Shown here: one piece after another, positions 1 to 8,096 of the stretch
Numbering within the stretch: position 1 is the stretch's first letter
Layout: each line of letters opens with the position of its first letter
Assembly: GCA_019237115.1 (NCBI GenBank)
Contig: JAFAHS010000380.1
Coordinates: 38,874 to 102,873 of the forward strand
DNA: 64,000 bases
Direction of reading: 5' to 3'
DNA from: Deltaproteobacteria bacterium
Lineage (GTDB): Bacteria; Desulfobacterota; Binatia; Binatales; Binataceae
Position numbers and translations under genes: made by a program
Notes under the pieces: model-generated
Told to the model about the DNA's origin: nothing
The model's database searches: none
Seen by the model: only the letters and a program-made list of their open reading frames with translations

Positions 1-539
1 GTGCGGTCCACGATCGTGCGATCGGTGAAACGCTTCTGGTGTTCGGGAAGCGTTGAGCGCAGCTGCTCTTCGGGATCGAACGCGAGATGGACCTTGCCGG
101 CTGCCGTGCAGTGCAGCGGGAGCGTCAGTCCCACGGGGGGCATGATGCGCACCGCGCGATCCTCCGGTTCGGCCGCTTCGAGCGGAACCACCCCGTCACG
201 GCGCAGGATTGCGACATACGCGCTTTCGCGGCATTTTCGTGCGAGATCTGAGAGGATGGGACGAGCCTGGCGCACCAACCCCATATGATGGATATAACGG
301 CGACCGAGCAGCAGGCATTTGATTCCGAGTCGATAGTTTTCGGTTGCTTTGTTTTGTTCGATATAACTGCGGGCTTCCAACGTCGCCAGCAGGCGAAAGA
401 CGTTATTTTTGTGCAGCTTGAGCCGCTTGGATAACTCGGTGACGCCCAGTTCGTCGACGTCACCAAAAAACTGTTCCAGCACGTCCAGGGCGTGGGCGAC
501 AGACTGGATCACGTAGTTGGTTTTGTCGCGTCGGACCAT
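1..539 (-). CDS. IclR-family transcriptional regulator (partial, 3' end outside window)
   Basis: The reading frame starts at an ATG on the minus strand (537-539) and runs off the left edge, giving about 179 residues. The first 65 residues form a winged helix-turn-helix with the usual IclR layout (SVAHALDVLEQF, then VTELSKRLKLHKNNVFRLLATLE). The following part (RLGIKCLLLGRRYIHHMGLVRQARPILSDLARK) enters the GAF-like effector domain, with TAAGKVHLAF matching the conserved TAxGKAxLA motif of the family. Family members usually repress catabolic genes and bind a small aromatic or organic acid effector. It is divergent from the methyltransferase gene at 727, with a 187-base gap between them. The target genes and the missing C-terminus cannot be judged here. 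Confidence 0.88.
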   Translation of the reverse strand, partial: MVRRDKTNYVIQSVAHALDVLEQFFGDVDELGVTELSKRLKLHKNNVFRLLATLEARSYIEQNKATENYRLGIKCLLLGRRYIHHMGLVRQARPILSDLARKCRESAYVAILRRDGVVPLEAAEPEDRAVRIMPPVGLTLPLHCTAAGKVHLAFDPEEQLRSTLPEHQKRFTDRTIVDR

Positions 540-726
540 CGGGTTTCGGACGCTTGGCGGCGACCAGACCCAAGCCGGAGCAGGCGCCTTTGTAAAAGTG
601 TTTTAATCTAGACAGGGTGTCCGAATCATGTCAACGAGAACTCCGGATTCGCCGGAAAATTGTCCTAAGATGCTGATAATAAAGGACTTTCAACTTCGCG
701 TCTGAGGCTGGCCGAGGACTCCCTCA

Positions 727-1368
727 ATGGCTGACACTTTCCCTGCGGAATTCTTTCGGCGGATCGATGAAACTGACGATGAGCTGTTCTATAGCCAGCC
801 GCGGCGCGTCGTGCATATCGACGACGGTGCCATCAGAAAGGTCGGACAAATCTTTGCGCGGCTTCTGCCCCAGGGCGGCGCAATTCTCGATCTGATGAGC
901 AGCTGGCGCTCGCACGTACCGGACCAGGTGCGGCCTGCGCGGTTGGTGGGCCTCGGGATGAATCGGCCCGAAATGGAGGATAATCCTGCGCTGACCGAGA
1001 TTGTCATACACAATCTCAATCAAAATCCGCTGCTTCCATTCGCCGACTCCGAGTTTGACGGCGCCGTAGTGACGGTTTCCATCCAGTACATGACGCGCCC
1101 GGTCGAGATATTTCGTGGGGTGGGCAAGGTTCTCAAGCCCGGCGCGCCATTTATCGTTTCGTTTTCCAACCGGATGTTTCCGACCAAGGCGGTCGCGATT
1201 TGGCATTCGCTGGGCGAATTCGATCGCGTGCGGCTGGTATCGCGCTACTTTCAGGAGTCACGCAACTTTGAGAATATGGAGGTCATCGACATGAGTGCGC
1301 CCACCGACCCTCCATCCGATCCGATTTGGGCGGTGGTCGGGTATCGCAAGCACGAGGGTCAGCGGTGA
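727..1368 (+). CDS. SAM-dependent methyltransferase-like protein (class I fold)
   Basis: 213 residues. A glycine-poor motif I (GGAILDLMSSWRSH) is followed by an acidic strand and a motif resembling post-I (LPFADSEFDGAVVTVSIQYM), then VLKPGAPFIVSFSNRMFP, which is the usual methyltransferase-11 strand 5 region. The canonical GxGxG loop is degenerate: LDLMSSW stands where a GCGxG would be expected. This is typical of a subgroup of small hypothetical methyltransferases. The substrate is unknown. The stop overlaps the GTG start of the VOC gene, and an aldo-keto reductase follows, so the three genes are probably one transcript. An alternative is a methyltransferase-fold protein with no transferase activity. 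Confidence 0.75.
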   Translation: MADTFPAEFFRRIDETDDELFYSQPRRVVHIDDGAIRKVGQIFARLLPQGGAILDLMSSWRSHVPDQVRPARLVGLGMNRPEMEDNPALTEIVIHNLNQNPLLPFADSEFDGAVVTVSIQYMTRPVEIFRGVGKVLKPGAPFIVSFSNRMFPTKAVAIWHSLGEFDRVRLVSRYFQESRNFENMEVIDMSAPTDPPSDPIWAVVGYRKHEGQR

Positions 1369-1760
1369 TCCGGCACAGCGGCCTGCGCCATCTGGCGCTG
1401 ACGGTTAGCGATGTCGATCGGGCCAGCGCATTTTACCAGCACGTGTTCGGCATGAAGATTGTCTGGCAACCGGATCCCGAAAACGTGTATCTGAGTTCGG
1501 GCTGCGACAACCTGGCATTGCATCGCGGCGCGGGCGGCGACCCATCGGCGCAGCGTCTCGATCACCTGGGTTTCATCTCCTCGACGATCGCAGACCTCGA
1601 GTCCGCCTGGGAGTGGGCGCAGGCTGAACGGCTGGATATCGTGCATCCGCTGAAACGCCATCGCGACGGGTCGGTTTCATTCTATATCCGCGACCCCGAC
1701 GGCAATGTCATCCAGGTTCTGTACGAACCCAACATCAGTCCACGGCGCATCGGGTCTTGA
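1365..1760 (+). CDS. VOC-family (glyoxalase/dioxygenase superfamily) protein
   Basis: 131 residues from a GTG at 1365 whose first bases overlap the TGA of the preceding gene (GTGA arrangement, translational coupling). It contains one vicinal-oxygen-chelate repeat pair: LRHLALTVSDVDRASAFYQHVFG at the N-terminus with the metal-ligand histidine, DHLGFISS in the middle, and FYIRDPDGNVIQVLYEP at the C-terminus with the glutamate/valine region of the fold. Family members bind a divalent metal and act as glyoxalases, dioxygenases, epimerases or fosfomycin-resistance enzymes. The specific reaction cannot be read from sequence. An upstream ATG-like start in the same frame would add 13 residues that lie inside the methyltransferase gene, so the GTG is preferred. 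Confidence 0.85.
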   Translation: MIRHSGLRHLALTVSDVDRASAFYQHVFGMKIVWQPDPENVYLSSGCDNLALHRGAGGDPSAQRLDHLGFISSTIADLESAWEWAQAERLDIVHPLKRHRDGSVSFYIRDPDGNVIQVLYEPNISPRRIGS

Positions 1761-1799
1761 GCGCGCCGGACCTCGGCCGCCGCGGCCCCGGAGGAAACC

Positions 1800-2909
1800 A
1801 TGCTGAAAGGCCGAGCCACGGCAGAAGGCACCCGCGCGTACGCATCGCGATTTCCCCGGTTGCCGGGAAATTTTCGCCCGATGATCGGTCTGGACGTTTC
1901 GTCCATCGGTATCGGCACCTACCTGGGAGAGCCGGATGAGGAAACCGACCGCGAGTACGAGGGCGCCATCGCAGCCGCCCTGCGCGGCGGGATAAACCTG
2001 GTCGACACCGCGGTGAACTATCGTTTTCAGCGCGGTGAACGGACCATAGGCAGGGCTATCGCGGACCTGGTCAACCGCGGCGAGCTACGCCGCGAAGAAG
2101 TGATCGTTGCAACCAAGGGCGGTTACATCACGTTTGATGGAGAAGTTCCGCCCAATCCACGCGCCTGGTTTGAACAACAGTTCGTGCGAAGCGGAATCGT
2201 GGGACCCAACGACATGGTCGAGGGCTCGCATTGCATGACGCCCAGGTGGCTCACAGCGATGCTAGAGCTGTCGCGCGCGAATCTCGGGCTTGAAACCATC
2301 GACATCTACTACCTGCACAATCCCGAAACCCAGCTCAACGCGGTGCCGCGCGCGGAATTCTTAAGTCGGATCCGCGAGGCCTTCGAAATGCTCGAGCGCG
2401 CGGCTGCGGATGGCAAAATCGGGGTTTACGGCACAGCGACCTGGAACGGCTACCGCGTGGCCGCCACCGAGCGCGCCTGGCTCTCGCTCGACGAATTGTG
2501 GCGAGTCGCGGGCGAGGTGGGCGGCGAGCACCATCATTTTCGGGCACTGCAGCTCCCCTACAATCTCGCGATGCCGGAGGCGGTGACGCTGGCCAATCAA
2601 CCCGTCAACCAACAGCGCGGAACCACCCTGGCGGTCGCCAGCGCCATGGGAATCGGAGTTTGCGCCAGCGCATCGCTATTGCAGGGCCGCCTGGCGAAGG
2701 GGCTGCCGCCGATTTTGCGGGAGGCGTTTGACAGGTTCGGCTCCGATGCTCAGCGTTCGATTCAATTTGTCCGCTCGACGCCGGGAATCAACGTCGCGCT
2801 GGTGGGAATGAAATCCGCGGCGCACGTCGCGGACACGCTGGCGACGGCAGCCCACCCGCCGGCTACCCAGGAGCAGCTGATGAAACTCTTCCAGCCGGCG
2901 AAATCCTAG
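1800..2909 (+). CDS. aldo/keto reductase
   Basis: 369 residues with a TIM-barrel aldo/keto reductase pattern: GTYLGEPDEETDREYEGAI, then NLVDTAVNYRFQRGER (catalytic Asp and Tyr region), EVIVATKGGYI (catalytic Lys region) and IDIYYLHNPETQ (catalytic His). The C-terminal third ends with STPGINVALVGMKSAAHV, where these enzymes bind NADP. A strong ribosome site (GGAGG, 1790-1794) precedes the ATG by five bases. Just before it lies a small GC hairpin (1775-1787). It follows the VOC gene by 39 bases and probably shares its transcript. Family members reduce aldehydes or ketones with NADPH; the substrate is unknown. A residue insertion of about 25 after the catalytic Lys is typical of the longer branch of the family. 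Confidence 0.9.
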   Translation: MLKGRATAEGTRAYASRFPRLPGNFRPMIGLDVSSIGIGTYLGEPDEETDREYEGAIAAALRGGINLVDTAVNYRFQRGERTIGRAIADLVNRGELRREEVIVATKGGYITFDGEVPPNPRAWFEQQFVRSGIVGPNDMVEGSHCMTPRWLTAMLELSRANLGLETIDIYYLHNPETQLNAVPRAEFLSRIREAFEMLERAAADGKIGVYGTATWNGYRVAATERAWLSLDELWRVAGEVGGEHHHFRALQLPYNLAMPEAVTLANQPVNQQRGTTLAVASAMGIGVCASASLLQGRLAKGLPPILREAFDRFGSDAQRSIQFVRSTPGINVALVGMKSAAHVADTLATAAHPPATQEQLMKLFQPAKS

Positions 2910-3137
2910 TTTTCCCGGCTGGTTTCCGAACCCGAAGTTAAGCCGAGTCGGCCTGGGCGTTCCCCACGCCAGCTGCCGGTCGGGCAAGTTCAGAAAGACG
3001 ATTTTCGACTTCCTGCCCGCGCCGTCGCGGGGACCAAGTCTTCGCCGTTGCGCTGCTCCCATTCCCGGCCCTGCCGTGCCCGATAAATGCGCAGGAATTA
3101 GGCGGGAATATTTTCATTGCGTGCGGGTCATCTATGT

Positions 3138-3162
3138 GAACGCGCGTTGCTGGCGCGCGTTC
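3138..3162 (+). promoter_or_regulatory. Perfect hairpin directly upstream of the Shine-Dalgarno of the phosphoesterase gene
   Basis: A 9-base-pair perfect inverted repeat (arms 3138-3146 and 3154-3162, GAACGCGCG and its complement, 7-base loop) ends one base before the ribosome site GGAGG (3164-3168) of the gene starting at 3176. In mRNA it would stack against the ribosome site; in DNA it could be an operator. The rest of the gap from 2910 shows no convincing promoter. Confidence 0.5.
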
Positions 3163-3175
3163 CGGAGGTGGCACG

Positions 3176-4177
3176 ATGCAAAACCCACTGGATCGCCGCT
3201 CGTTCCTGCGTATTGCGGGGACTTCGCTATCGATCGGCGCGCTGTACAGCGCCTTCGCCCCGCTCGCGCACGGGGCAGGTGGCGCGATTCTGACCCGAAC
3301 CCTCAACGAGCTCAACGGCGAAGCGCCCGGCGCGTTTTCATTCATTCAACTGAGCGACACGCACGTCGGGTTCAACGGCCCGCCGGATCCACTCGGCACC
3401 CGGGCTTTTGAAAATGCGGTCGCCACCATCAACCGGCTTAGGCGGAGGCCCGAGCTGGTCATCGTCACGGGTGATCTGACTCACGATGCCGACTCGCCCG
3501 ACGAGCACGCCAAGCGGTACCGGCTCTTCAAGGAAATCGCCGGACGGATCGGCGGCGCGCAGATCAAGGTGGTCCCCGGCGAAAACGACGCCGCGCTGGA
3601 TGGCGGAGTGATGTTCCGCGAATTCATGGGACCGACCTACTACTCATTCGACCATCGCGGCGTGCATTTCGTCGCACTCGACAACGTTTCCAGCGGGAAG
3701 CCCGCGGTCGGGCCCGCGCAGCTGGCCTGGATGAAAGCCGACCTGGCGCGCTTTCCGAGCAGCGCTCCCATCATCGTGTACACGCACCGTCCGCTTTTCG
3801 ACCTCAAGCCGGAATGGGAGTGGTTCACCAGCGACGGCAACCAGGTGCTCAACGCACTGGCGGGGTACGAGAACGTGACGATTCTCTACGGGCATATCCA
3901 TCGTGAGAACTTTCATCAGCGCGGTACCACCAAGATGTACGCCGCACGCTCGTTGATCTTCGCGTTTCCCGACCCGCAGACCACCGGGGCCAAGCGGCCC
4001 GCGCCATTCGACCAGGACCATCCCTTCCAGAATCTGGGTCTGCGCCGCGTCACGGGCGACGCGGGCGGTCGCGAGCTGCGCGTCGAGGACGTGGAGCTCT
4101 CGATGAACCAATACTCCGGCACCGTCGGGATGGATCAAATCCTCAAGCATGGAAAGGGAGACTCGGTCGACGAATGA
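3176..4177 (+). CDS. TAT-exported calcineurin-like metallophosphoesterase
   Basis: 333 residues. The N-terminus carries a twin-arginine signal (DRRSFLRIAG, residues 6-15, then a hydrophobic stretch to about residue 33), so it should be exported folded, with its metals. The five metallophosphoesterase blocks are present: QLSDTHVGF (Asp61, His63), TGDLTHD, VPGENDA, YTHRP and LYGHIHREN. The third block is normally GNHD; here it is GEND, so the Asn and His positions are altered, a variation that also occurs in some exported members. The substrate is unknown. The stop overlaps the start of the cupredoxin gene (ATGA at 4174-4177), which places it as first gene of a probable operon with the ECF sigma and anti-sigma factors. 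The start has GGAGG eight bases upstream. Confidence 0.9.
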   Translation: MQNPLDRRSFLRIAGTSLSIGALYSAFAPLAHGAGGAILTRTLNELNGEAPGAFSFIQLSDTHVGFNGPPDPLGTRAFENAVATINRLRRRPELVIVTGDLTHDADSPDEHAKRYRLFKEIAGRIGGAQIKVVPGENDAALDGGVMFREFMGPTYYSFDHRGVHFVALDNVSSGKPAVGPAQLAWMKADLARFPSSAPIIVYTHRPLFDLKPEWEWFTSDGNQVLNALAGYENVTILYGHIHRENFHQRGTTKMYAARSLIFAFPDPQTTGAKRPAPFDQDHPFQNLGLRRVTGDAGGRELRVEDVELSMNQYSGTVGMDQILKHGKGDSVDE

Positions 4178-4566
4178 ACTCGCAAAACAAACGCAGAACA
4201 ATCGCGCTCGCATTCACGCTGGTCGGGGCCGCATTGATTAGTGGCTCGGGAGGCGGGTGGTCGACTCGGCGGGTGCTGGCAGCCGAGCAGCCGCAGGTTA
4301 TCGAAATCAAGGCGAAGAAGTTCGAGTTCTCGCCGGGCAAAATCACCTTGAAAAAAGGTGCGCCGGTCGTACTCCGGCTAAGTACTGAAGATCGTTCGCA
4401 TGGATTCTTCGTAAAACCACTGGGCATCGACGCCGACATCGAGCCTGGGCAGTTCACCGACGTCGCCATCACACCCGATGCCACGGGCGAATATGCGGTG
4501 ATTTGCGACCACTACTGCGGTCTTGGCCACGGCAACATGAAGATGACTGTGACCGTAGTTCAGTGA
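4174..4566 (+). CDS. exported cupredoxin with a CuA-type copper site
   Basis: 130 residues with an N-terminal hydrophobic export or anchor segment (about residues 8-24) and one cupredoxin domain. The C-terminal metal motif CDHYCGLGHGNM fits C-x3-C-x3-H-x2-M (Cys111, Cys115, His119, Met122), with an upstream His76 in RSHGFF. This is the ligand set of the binuclear CuA centre of cytochrome oxidase subunit II and nitrous-oxide reductase. The residue two after the first Cys is His rather than the usual Glu or Trp. There is no transmembrane hairpin of a full subunit II, so it is a free-standing CuA domain. It is translationally coupled to the phosphoesterase and followed by an ECF sigma gene, which suggests periplasmic electron transfer or copper/redox sensing. 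That role is inference. Confidence 0.88.
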   Translation: MNSQNKRRTIALAFTLVGAALISGSGGGWSTRRVLAAEQPQVIEIKAKKFEFSPGKITLKKGAPVVLRLSTEDRSHGFFVKPLGIDADIEPGQFTDVAITPDATGEYAVICDHYCGLGHGNMKMTVTVVQ

Positions 4567-4634
4567 CCGACTATTGCAATTGAGTCTTGCAGCTCGCAGG
4601 GAATAAAATCGCGCCGCCGACGGTCCTCTCCCGG

Positions 4635-5246
4635 ATGAGGACCGTCGTCAAGCCAGGCTTGCGGCTGGTGCCCGCAGGCAACGACTCGGCGCCGACGCCC
4701 GGCGCGCGCGGGAAGCACTTGAGCGGACCAGAAAATCGCGACGATTTTCAGCGCACTTTTCTGCCCTACCTGGATGCCGCGTACAACCTGGCGCGATGGG
4801 TGCTGAAAAACGAGGTCGACGCTCAGGACGTCGTCCAGGAAGCGTATCTGCGCGCGCTACGTTTCTACGGGACGTTTCGCGGGGGCGACCCGCGCGCGTG
4901 GCTCCTCACCATCGTGCGCAACACGGCCTATACCTGGCTTAGCCGCAACCGCAGCGCCGATTCGCCCGTGCCTTTCGAGGAGGAACAACATCCGGATGAG
5001 GCGGTGCCGGTAGATATCGAGCTGATTCGCAGGGCGGATTCGCGAGCGCTGCGCAAGGCGATGGAAGAATTGCCCACCGAGTTTCGCGAGATCGTGGTGC
5101 TGCGCGATCTGGAAGGGCTCTCCTATAAGGAGATCGCCGAAGTCGCAGACCTTCCAATCGGCACCGTCATGTCCCGGCTGGCGCGTGCGCGCGGGCGCCT
5201 CAAACAGGCGTTGCACAAGCTGTCTTGCAGCGGAGGGCAACCATGA
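4635..5246 (+). CDS. ECF (extracytoplasmic function) RNA polymerase sigma factor
   Basis: 203 residues from the ATG at 4635; a TTG at 4587 in frame would add 16 residues and is less likely. Sigma region 2 runs from FLPYLDAAYNLARWVL through DAQDVVQEAYLRALRFY and RAWLLTIVRNTAYTWL. Region 4 contains LPTEFREIVVLRDLEGLSYKEIAEVADLPIGTVMSRLARARGRL, the typical helix-turn-helix that reads the -35 element. No regions 1 or 3 are present, as expected for an ECF factor. The stop overlaps the start of the anti-sigma gene by four bases (ATGA), so the two are made together. It probably directs transcription of this cluster in response to a signal relayed by the anti-sigma factor. Confidence 0.93.
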   Translation: MRTVVKPGLRLVPAGNDSAPTPGARGKHLSGPENRDDFQRTFLPYLDAAYNLARWVLKNEVDAQDVVQEAYLRALRFYGTFRGGDPRAWLLTIVRNTAYTWLSRNRSADSPVPFEEEQHPDEAVPVDIELIRRADSRALRKAMEELPTEFREIVVLRDLEGLSYKEIAEVADLPIGTVMSRLARARGRLKQALHKLSCSGGQP

Positions 5247-6001
5247 CCTGCGAAGACGCACGCCGGTTGCTCGATGCCCACGTTGATCGCGAGCTCGACG
5301 TCGCCACCGATCGCGAGCTCACCCGGCATTTAAGCGAATGCGAACGCTGCGCACGCGAAGTGGAATCGATTCGCGCGCTCAAGAAGGCGCTGAGCGAGGG
5401 CGCGCGCGTTCGTGCGCCGCAAGCGCTGCGCCGGCGGATTGTCGATGCGCTCGGGAGTTCGCCGGTGGTGGACCGGGCGCGGGCAGCTCGCGCCGTCCGG
5501 TGGCTGCCGCGCTCCAGCGCAATCGCAATTCCGGCTGCGATCGCCGCGTTGCTGGCGTTCCTGCTCATACCGCGAATGTTCCGAATCGACCAGGGCGACT
5601 TTCTGGTCCGAGAGGTGGTGGCCGCCCACGTGCGCTCGACCCAGGTCGATCATCTCACCGACGTTGCCTCGAGCGATCGCCACACCGTGAAACCATGGTT
5701 CGAGGGCAAGATCGATTTCACGCCGCCGGTCACGGACTTTCAAGCCAGGACCTTCAAGCTGGTCGGCGGGCGGGTTGACTACCTCGATGATCGTCCGGTG
5801 GCGGCGCTCGTGTACCAGCATGGACCACACCTCATCAACGTTTTCGTCTGGCCATCGGATGGCTCCGAGCGCGGGCCAACGCGGTTGACCCGCAACGGCT
5901 ATAACCTCGAGCATTTTAGTCACGCCGGGATGAACTATTGGATCGTGTCGGACATGGGCGTGGACGAGATGGAAAAACTAGCCGCTCTTCTGCGAAGTTA
6001 G
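5243..6001 (+). CDS. zinc-binding membrane anti-sigma factor (ZAS type)
   Basis: 252 residues from the ATG at 5243, which overlaps the sigma-factor stop. The N-terminal 50 residues form the zinc-associated anti-sigma domain with the H-x3-C-x2-C motif (HLSECERC) plus an upstream Cys at residue 3. One transmembrane helix follows (about residues 93-111, AIAIPAAIAALLAFLLIP). The C-terminal 140 residues (FRIDQGDFLVREVVAAHVRS onward) are predicted periplasmic and contain the pattern VGGRVDYLDDRPVAALVYQHG seen in related anti-sigma factors. It should hold the ECF factor at the membrane until a redox or metal signal frees it. The neighbouring CuA protein makes copper or redox stress a reasonable but unproven cue. 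Confidence 0.9.
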   Translation: MTCEDARRLLDAHVDRELDVATDRELTRHLSECERCAREVESIRALKKALSEGARVRAPQALRRRIVDALGSSPVVDRARAARAVRWLPRSSAIAIPAAIAALLAFLLIPRMFRIDQGDFLVREVVAAHVRSTQVDHLTDVASSDRHTVKPWFEGKIDFTPPVTDFQARTFKLVGGRVDYLDDRPVAALVYQHGPHLINVFVWPSDGSERGPTRLTRNGYNLEHFSHAGMNYWIVSDMGVDEMEKLAALLRS

Positions 6002-6079
6002 TGCTTCCCGAAAATCTTCCGGGTTGGAGAAAGGAGCGGCGCGGCTCGTGCAGAGGTGCACCGACACGCGAGAATGGAA

Positions 6080-6700
6080 CTACGATGCCTCTCGCTTCAG
6101 CATCCGCCAACCGAACCGGAACCTTTGTGCTGCGGTGGCGACTTCCAGCGCCACCATCGCATAGCAGAGCAGCGGGCCGAGTGGGTGGAGGAACGGCACC
6201 GATTGGATCGCTCCGAGCATCACGAAAAATATCAACGCTTCGGTGCGTTCCAGGATTCCAGGCGGGTAGTCGATGAGCTTGGGCCCGCGCCGCTCGAGCG
6301 CCGCACCCACGGCGAGGAACACCGTGATGTTCACGTACCAGCTTGCGACCAGGATCAGCGCGGACAAGTAGAGGGCGGGATAGGGCCAGGCGATGCCGAT
6401 GATGACGGCGCTTTCCACCACCCGATCAGCTACCAGGTCGGAAATACCGCCCAGCAAGGTCGGTTGCCCGCGCTCGCGCGCCAGCGTGCCATCGAGTGCG
6501 TCCAGGACGGCGCTGATTGCGAGCAGCAAGATTCCCCAGCCTGCTGATTTTGCGGCGAAGGCGATGCCCGCGCCGATGCCTGCCGCGAGAGCAGCGGCAG
6601 TCGCGAGGTTGGCGCTGATACCTACCTGAGCGAGCGCGCTTGCGGTCGAGGATTGAAGCCGCCGGACGTCGGGATTTTCGCCCAGGATCTTATCCAGCAT
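6080..6700 (-). CDS. CDP-alcohol phosphatidyltransferase family protein
   Basis: 206 residues, mostly hydrophobic, with about six membrane helices. The catalytic motif D-x2-D-G-x2-A-R-x8-G-x3-D-x3-D is complete (DALDGTLARERG at about residues 67-78, then GGISDLVADR). Enzymes of this family join a CDP-linked donor to an alcohol acceptor in phospholipid or phosphodiester synthesis. The acceptor cannot be told from sequence. The gene starts five bases after the stop of the MFS transporter on the same strand, so both are probably on one mRNA. It is convergent with the anti-sigma gene across a 78-base gap containing only a weak hairpin. Confidence 0.88.
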   Translation of the reverse strand: MLDKILGENPDVRRLQSSTASALAQVGISANLATAAALAAGIGAGIAFAAKSAGWGILLLAISAVLDALDGTLARERGQPTLLGGISDLVADRVVESAVIIGIAWPYPALYLSALILVASWYVNITVFLAVGAALERRGPKLIDYPPGILERTEALIFFVMLGAIQSVPFLHPLGPLLCYAMVALEVATAAQRFRFGWRMLKREAS

Positions 6701-6705
6701 CGCGT

Positions 6706-8019
6706 TTAGTCTGCCGCCGCGCTCGCCTCGAGTTCTTCAAGGGTGCGCCCACGCGTCTCGGGCGCGAACCGCCACACCAACGCAGCACCTATCACCGGAC
6801 CAATCGAAACCGCCGCCACCGCGTTACCCAGACCTCCGAGGTGCCGCGATAGTGCGCCCACCGTGAGGGGGGTGAGCAGGCCGCTTACCTGCCCGAGCAG
6901 TTGCACGGTGAGGCTGTAGGAGGTGGCGCGGATTTCGGTCGGGAACAATTCCGAAGAATAGGTCGCGGTGGCGGTGCGCGCCCCCTGGAACGCAAAAACT
7001 GTGATCACCATCGAGATGAGCATCGCCGCGTGCGTCCCGGTCTTGAACAGCGCGAGAATCGCCACCGCGCCCACCAGGTATGCGAGACTGGTGGTCAGCT
7101 TGCGGCCAACCCGATCCAGCGACCAGCCGGCGAGCAGATGACCCAGGGTCCCGATCAGATAAGCGAGCACGACCGCCTGACTGATCTGAGCCGAGGTCCA
7201 GTGATGGTCGCGCTTTGCGTACAGGGTGAAGAAGGTGACCGCGGGCGCTCCGACCAGGCCGACGCTGTTCCACAGCAGCGCGACCAACAGGATTCGACCG
7301 CGATAGGGACCCCGCAACGGCTCGACCGCGTGCCGCAGCACTGCGAGTATTCCGGTACTGTCAATCCCGGTACGTTTGCGCTCTTGCTGCAGCGCTTCGA
7401 ACCTGGCGGTCTCGCGCAGGTTGCGCCGCAGGAATGCGACCAGCAGCAGCGGAATGATCCCGATGAAGTACATCCCGCGCCAACCCCATCGCGAGTCGAC
7501 CACCAGTGCGTAAAGCACGCCCCCCGCGACTACTCCCAGCAGGCCGACCCCGTTCAGCACCGCGACGCCGGTACCGCGCGAGCTGGCGGGAAACTCTTCG
7601 CTGATCATGATGATCGCGATACCGAACTCGGCCGATAAGAAAAGCTGCGCGCAACTCTGAAACAGCGTGAAAGTCCCCAGCCCCTGCGAGAGCGCGGTGA
7701 ACAGGGTGAAAAGGGTGTACAACAGGACCGTGGCGGACACCACCGGCTTGCGCCCGACGCGGTCGGAGTACATGACCAGGAAGAATGCCGCCATTCCGCC
7801 GACGCGGACCAGCGAAGCCATCCGTCCCACCGCGGCATCATCAAGATGAAAGGTGCGCGCAATGTCCGGAGTACACAGGTGGAAGATCGTGACGTCGTAA
7901 CCTTCGAAAACCGTCACCGACATCAGGAGTCCTAGCAGCAGCCACAAATAGCCGCGCTCGCGCTCGGCCAGCGGATAGTCGGCAGGGCCAGATGCGGGGT
8001 TGTGTCGAGGCTGGTTCAC
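6706..8019 (-). CDS. MFS transporter, metabolite:H+ symporter type
   Basis: 437 residues with twelve predicted membrane helices. The loop 2-3 signature appears as SDRVGRKPV and its repeat in the second half as LDRVGRKLT, both classic major-facilitator motif A. The N-terminal FEGYDVTIF and the C-terminal APETRGRTLEEL are typical of the sugar/organic-acid symporter branch (the latter is the PETxGxxLE motif). The start is a GTG at 8017-8019; no clear ribosome site is visible because a 14-base palindrome abuts it. It is divergent from the secreted-protein gene at 8097 and is probably co-transcribed with the downstream CDP-alcohol phosphatidyltransferase. The substrate is unknown. Confidence 0.9.
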   Translation of the reverse strand: MNQPRHNPASGPADYPLAERERGYLWLLLGLLMSVTVFEGYDVTIFHLCTPDIARTFHLDDAAVGRMASLVRVGGMAAFFLVMYSDRVGRKPVVSATVLLYTLFTLFTALSQGLGTFTLFQSCAQLFLSAEFGIAIIMISEEFPASSRGTGVAVLNGVGLLGVVAGGVLYALVVDSRWGWRGMYFIGIIPLLLVAFLRRNLRETARFEALQQERKRTGIDSTGILAVLRHAVEPLRGPYRGRILLVALLWNSVGLVGAPAVTFFTLYAKRDHHWTSAQISQAVVLAYLIGTLGHLLAGWSLDRVGRKLTTSLAYLVGAVAILALFKTGTHAAMLISMVITVFAFQGARTATATYSSELFPTEIRATSYSLTVQLLGQVSGLLTPLTVGALSRHLGGLGNAVAAVSIGPVIGAALVWRFAPETRGRTLEELEASAAAD

Positions 8020-8020
8020 G

Positions 8021-8034
8021 CGGAAAATTTTCCG
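8021..8034. promoter_or_regulatory. 14-base perfect palindrome at the MFS start, candidate operator
   Basis: CGGAAAATTTTCCG is perfectly self-complementary and sits one base from the GTG of the MFS gene, inside the 77-base gap to the divergent gene at 8097. Its position over the expected ribosome site/leader region makes it a good repressor-binding candidate. No matching regulator is adjacent. Confidence 0.45.
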
Positions 8035-8096
8035 TAACCGCGCCCAAACTTTTCAGATCGGTTGCGCGAGAGCAAGCCGATCCCGGAGCAGGAACC

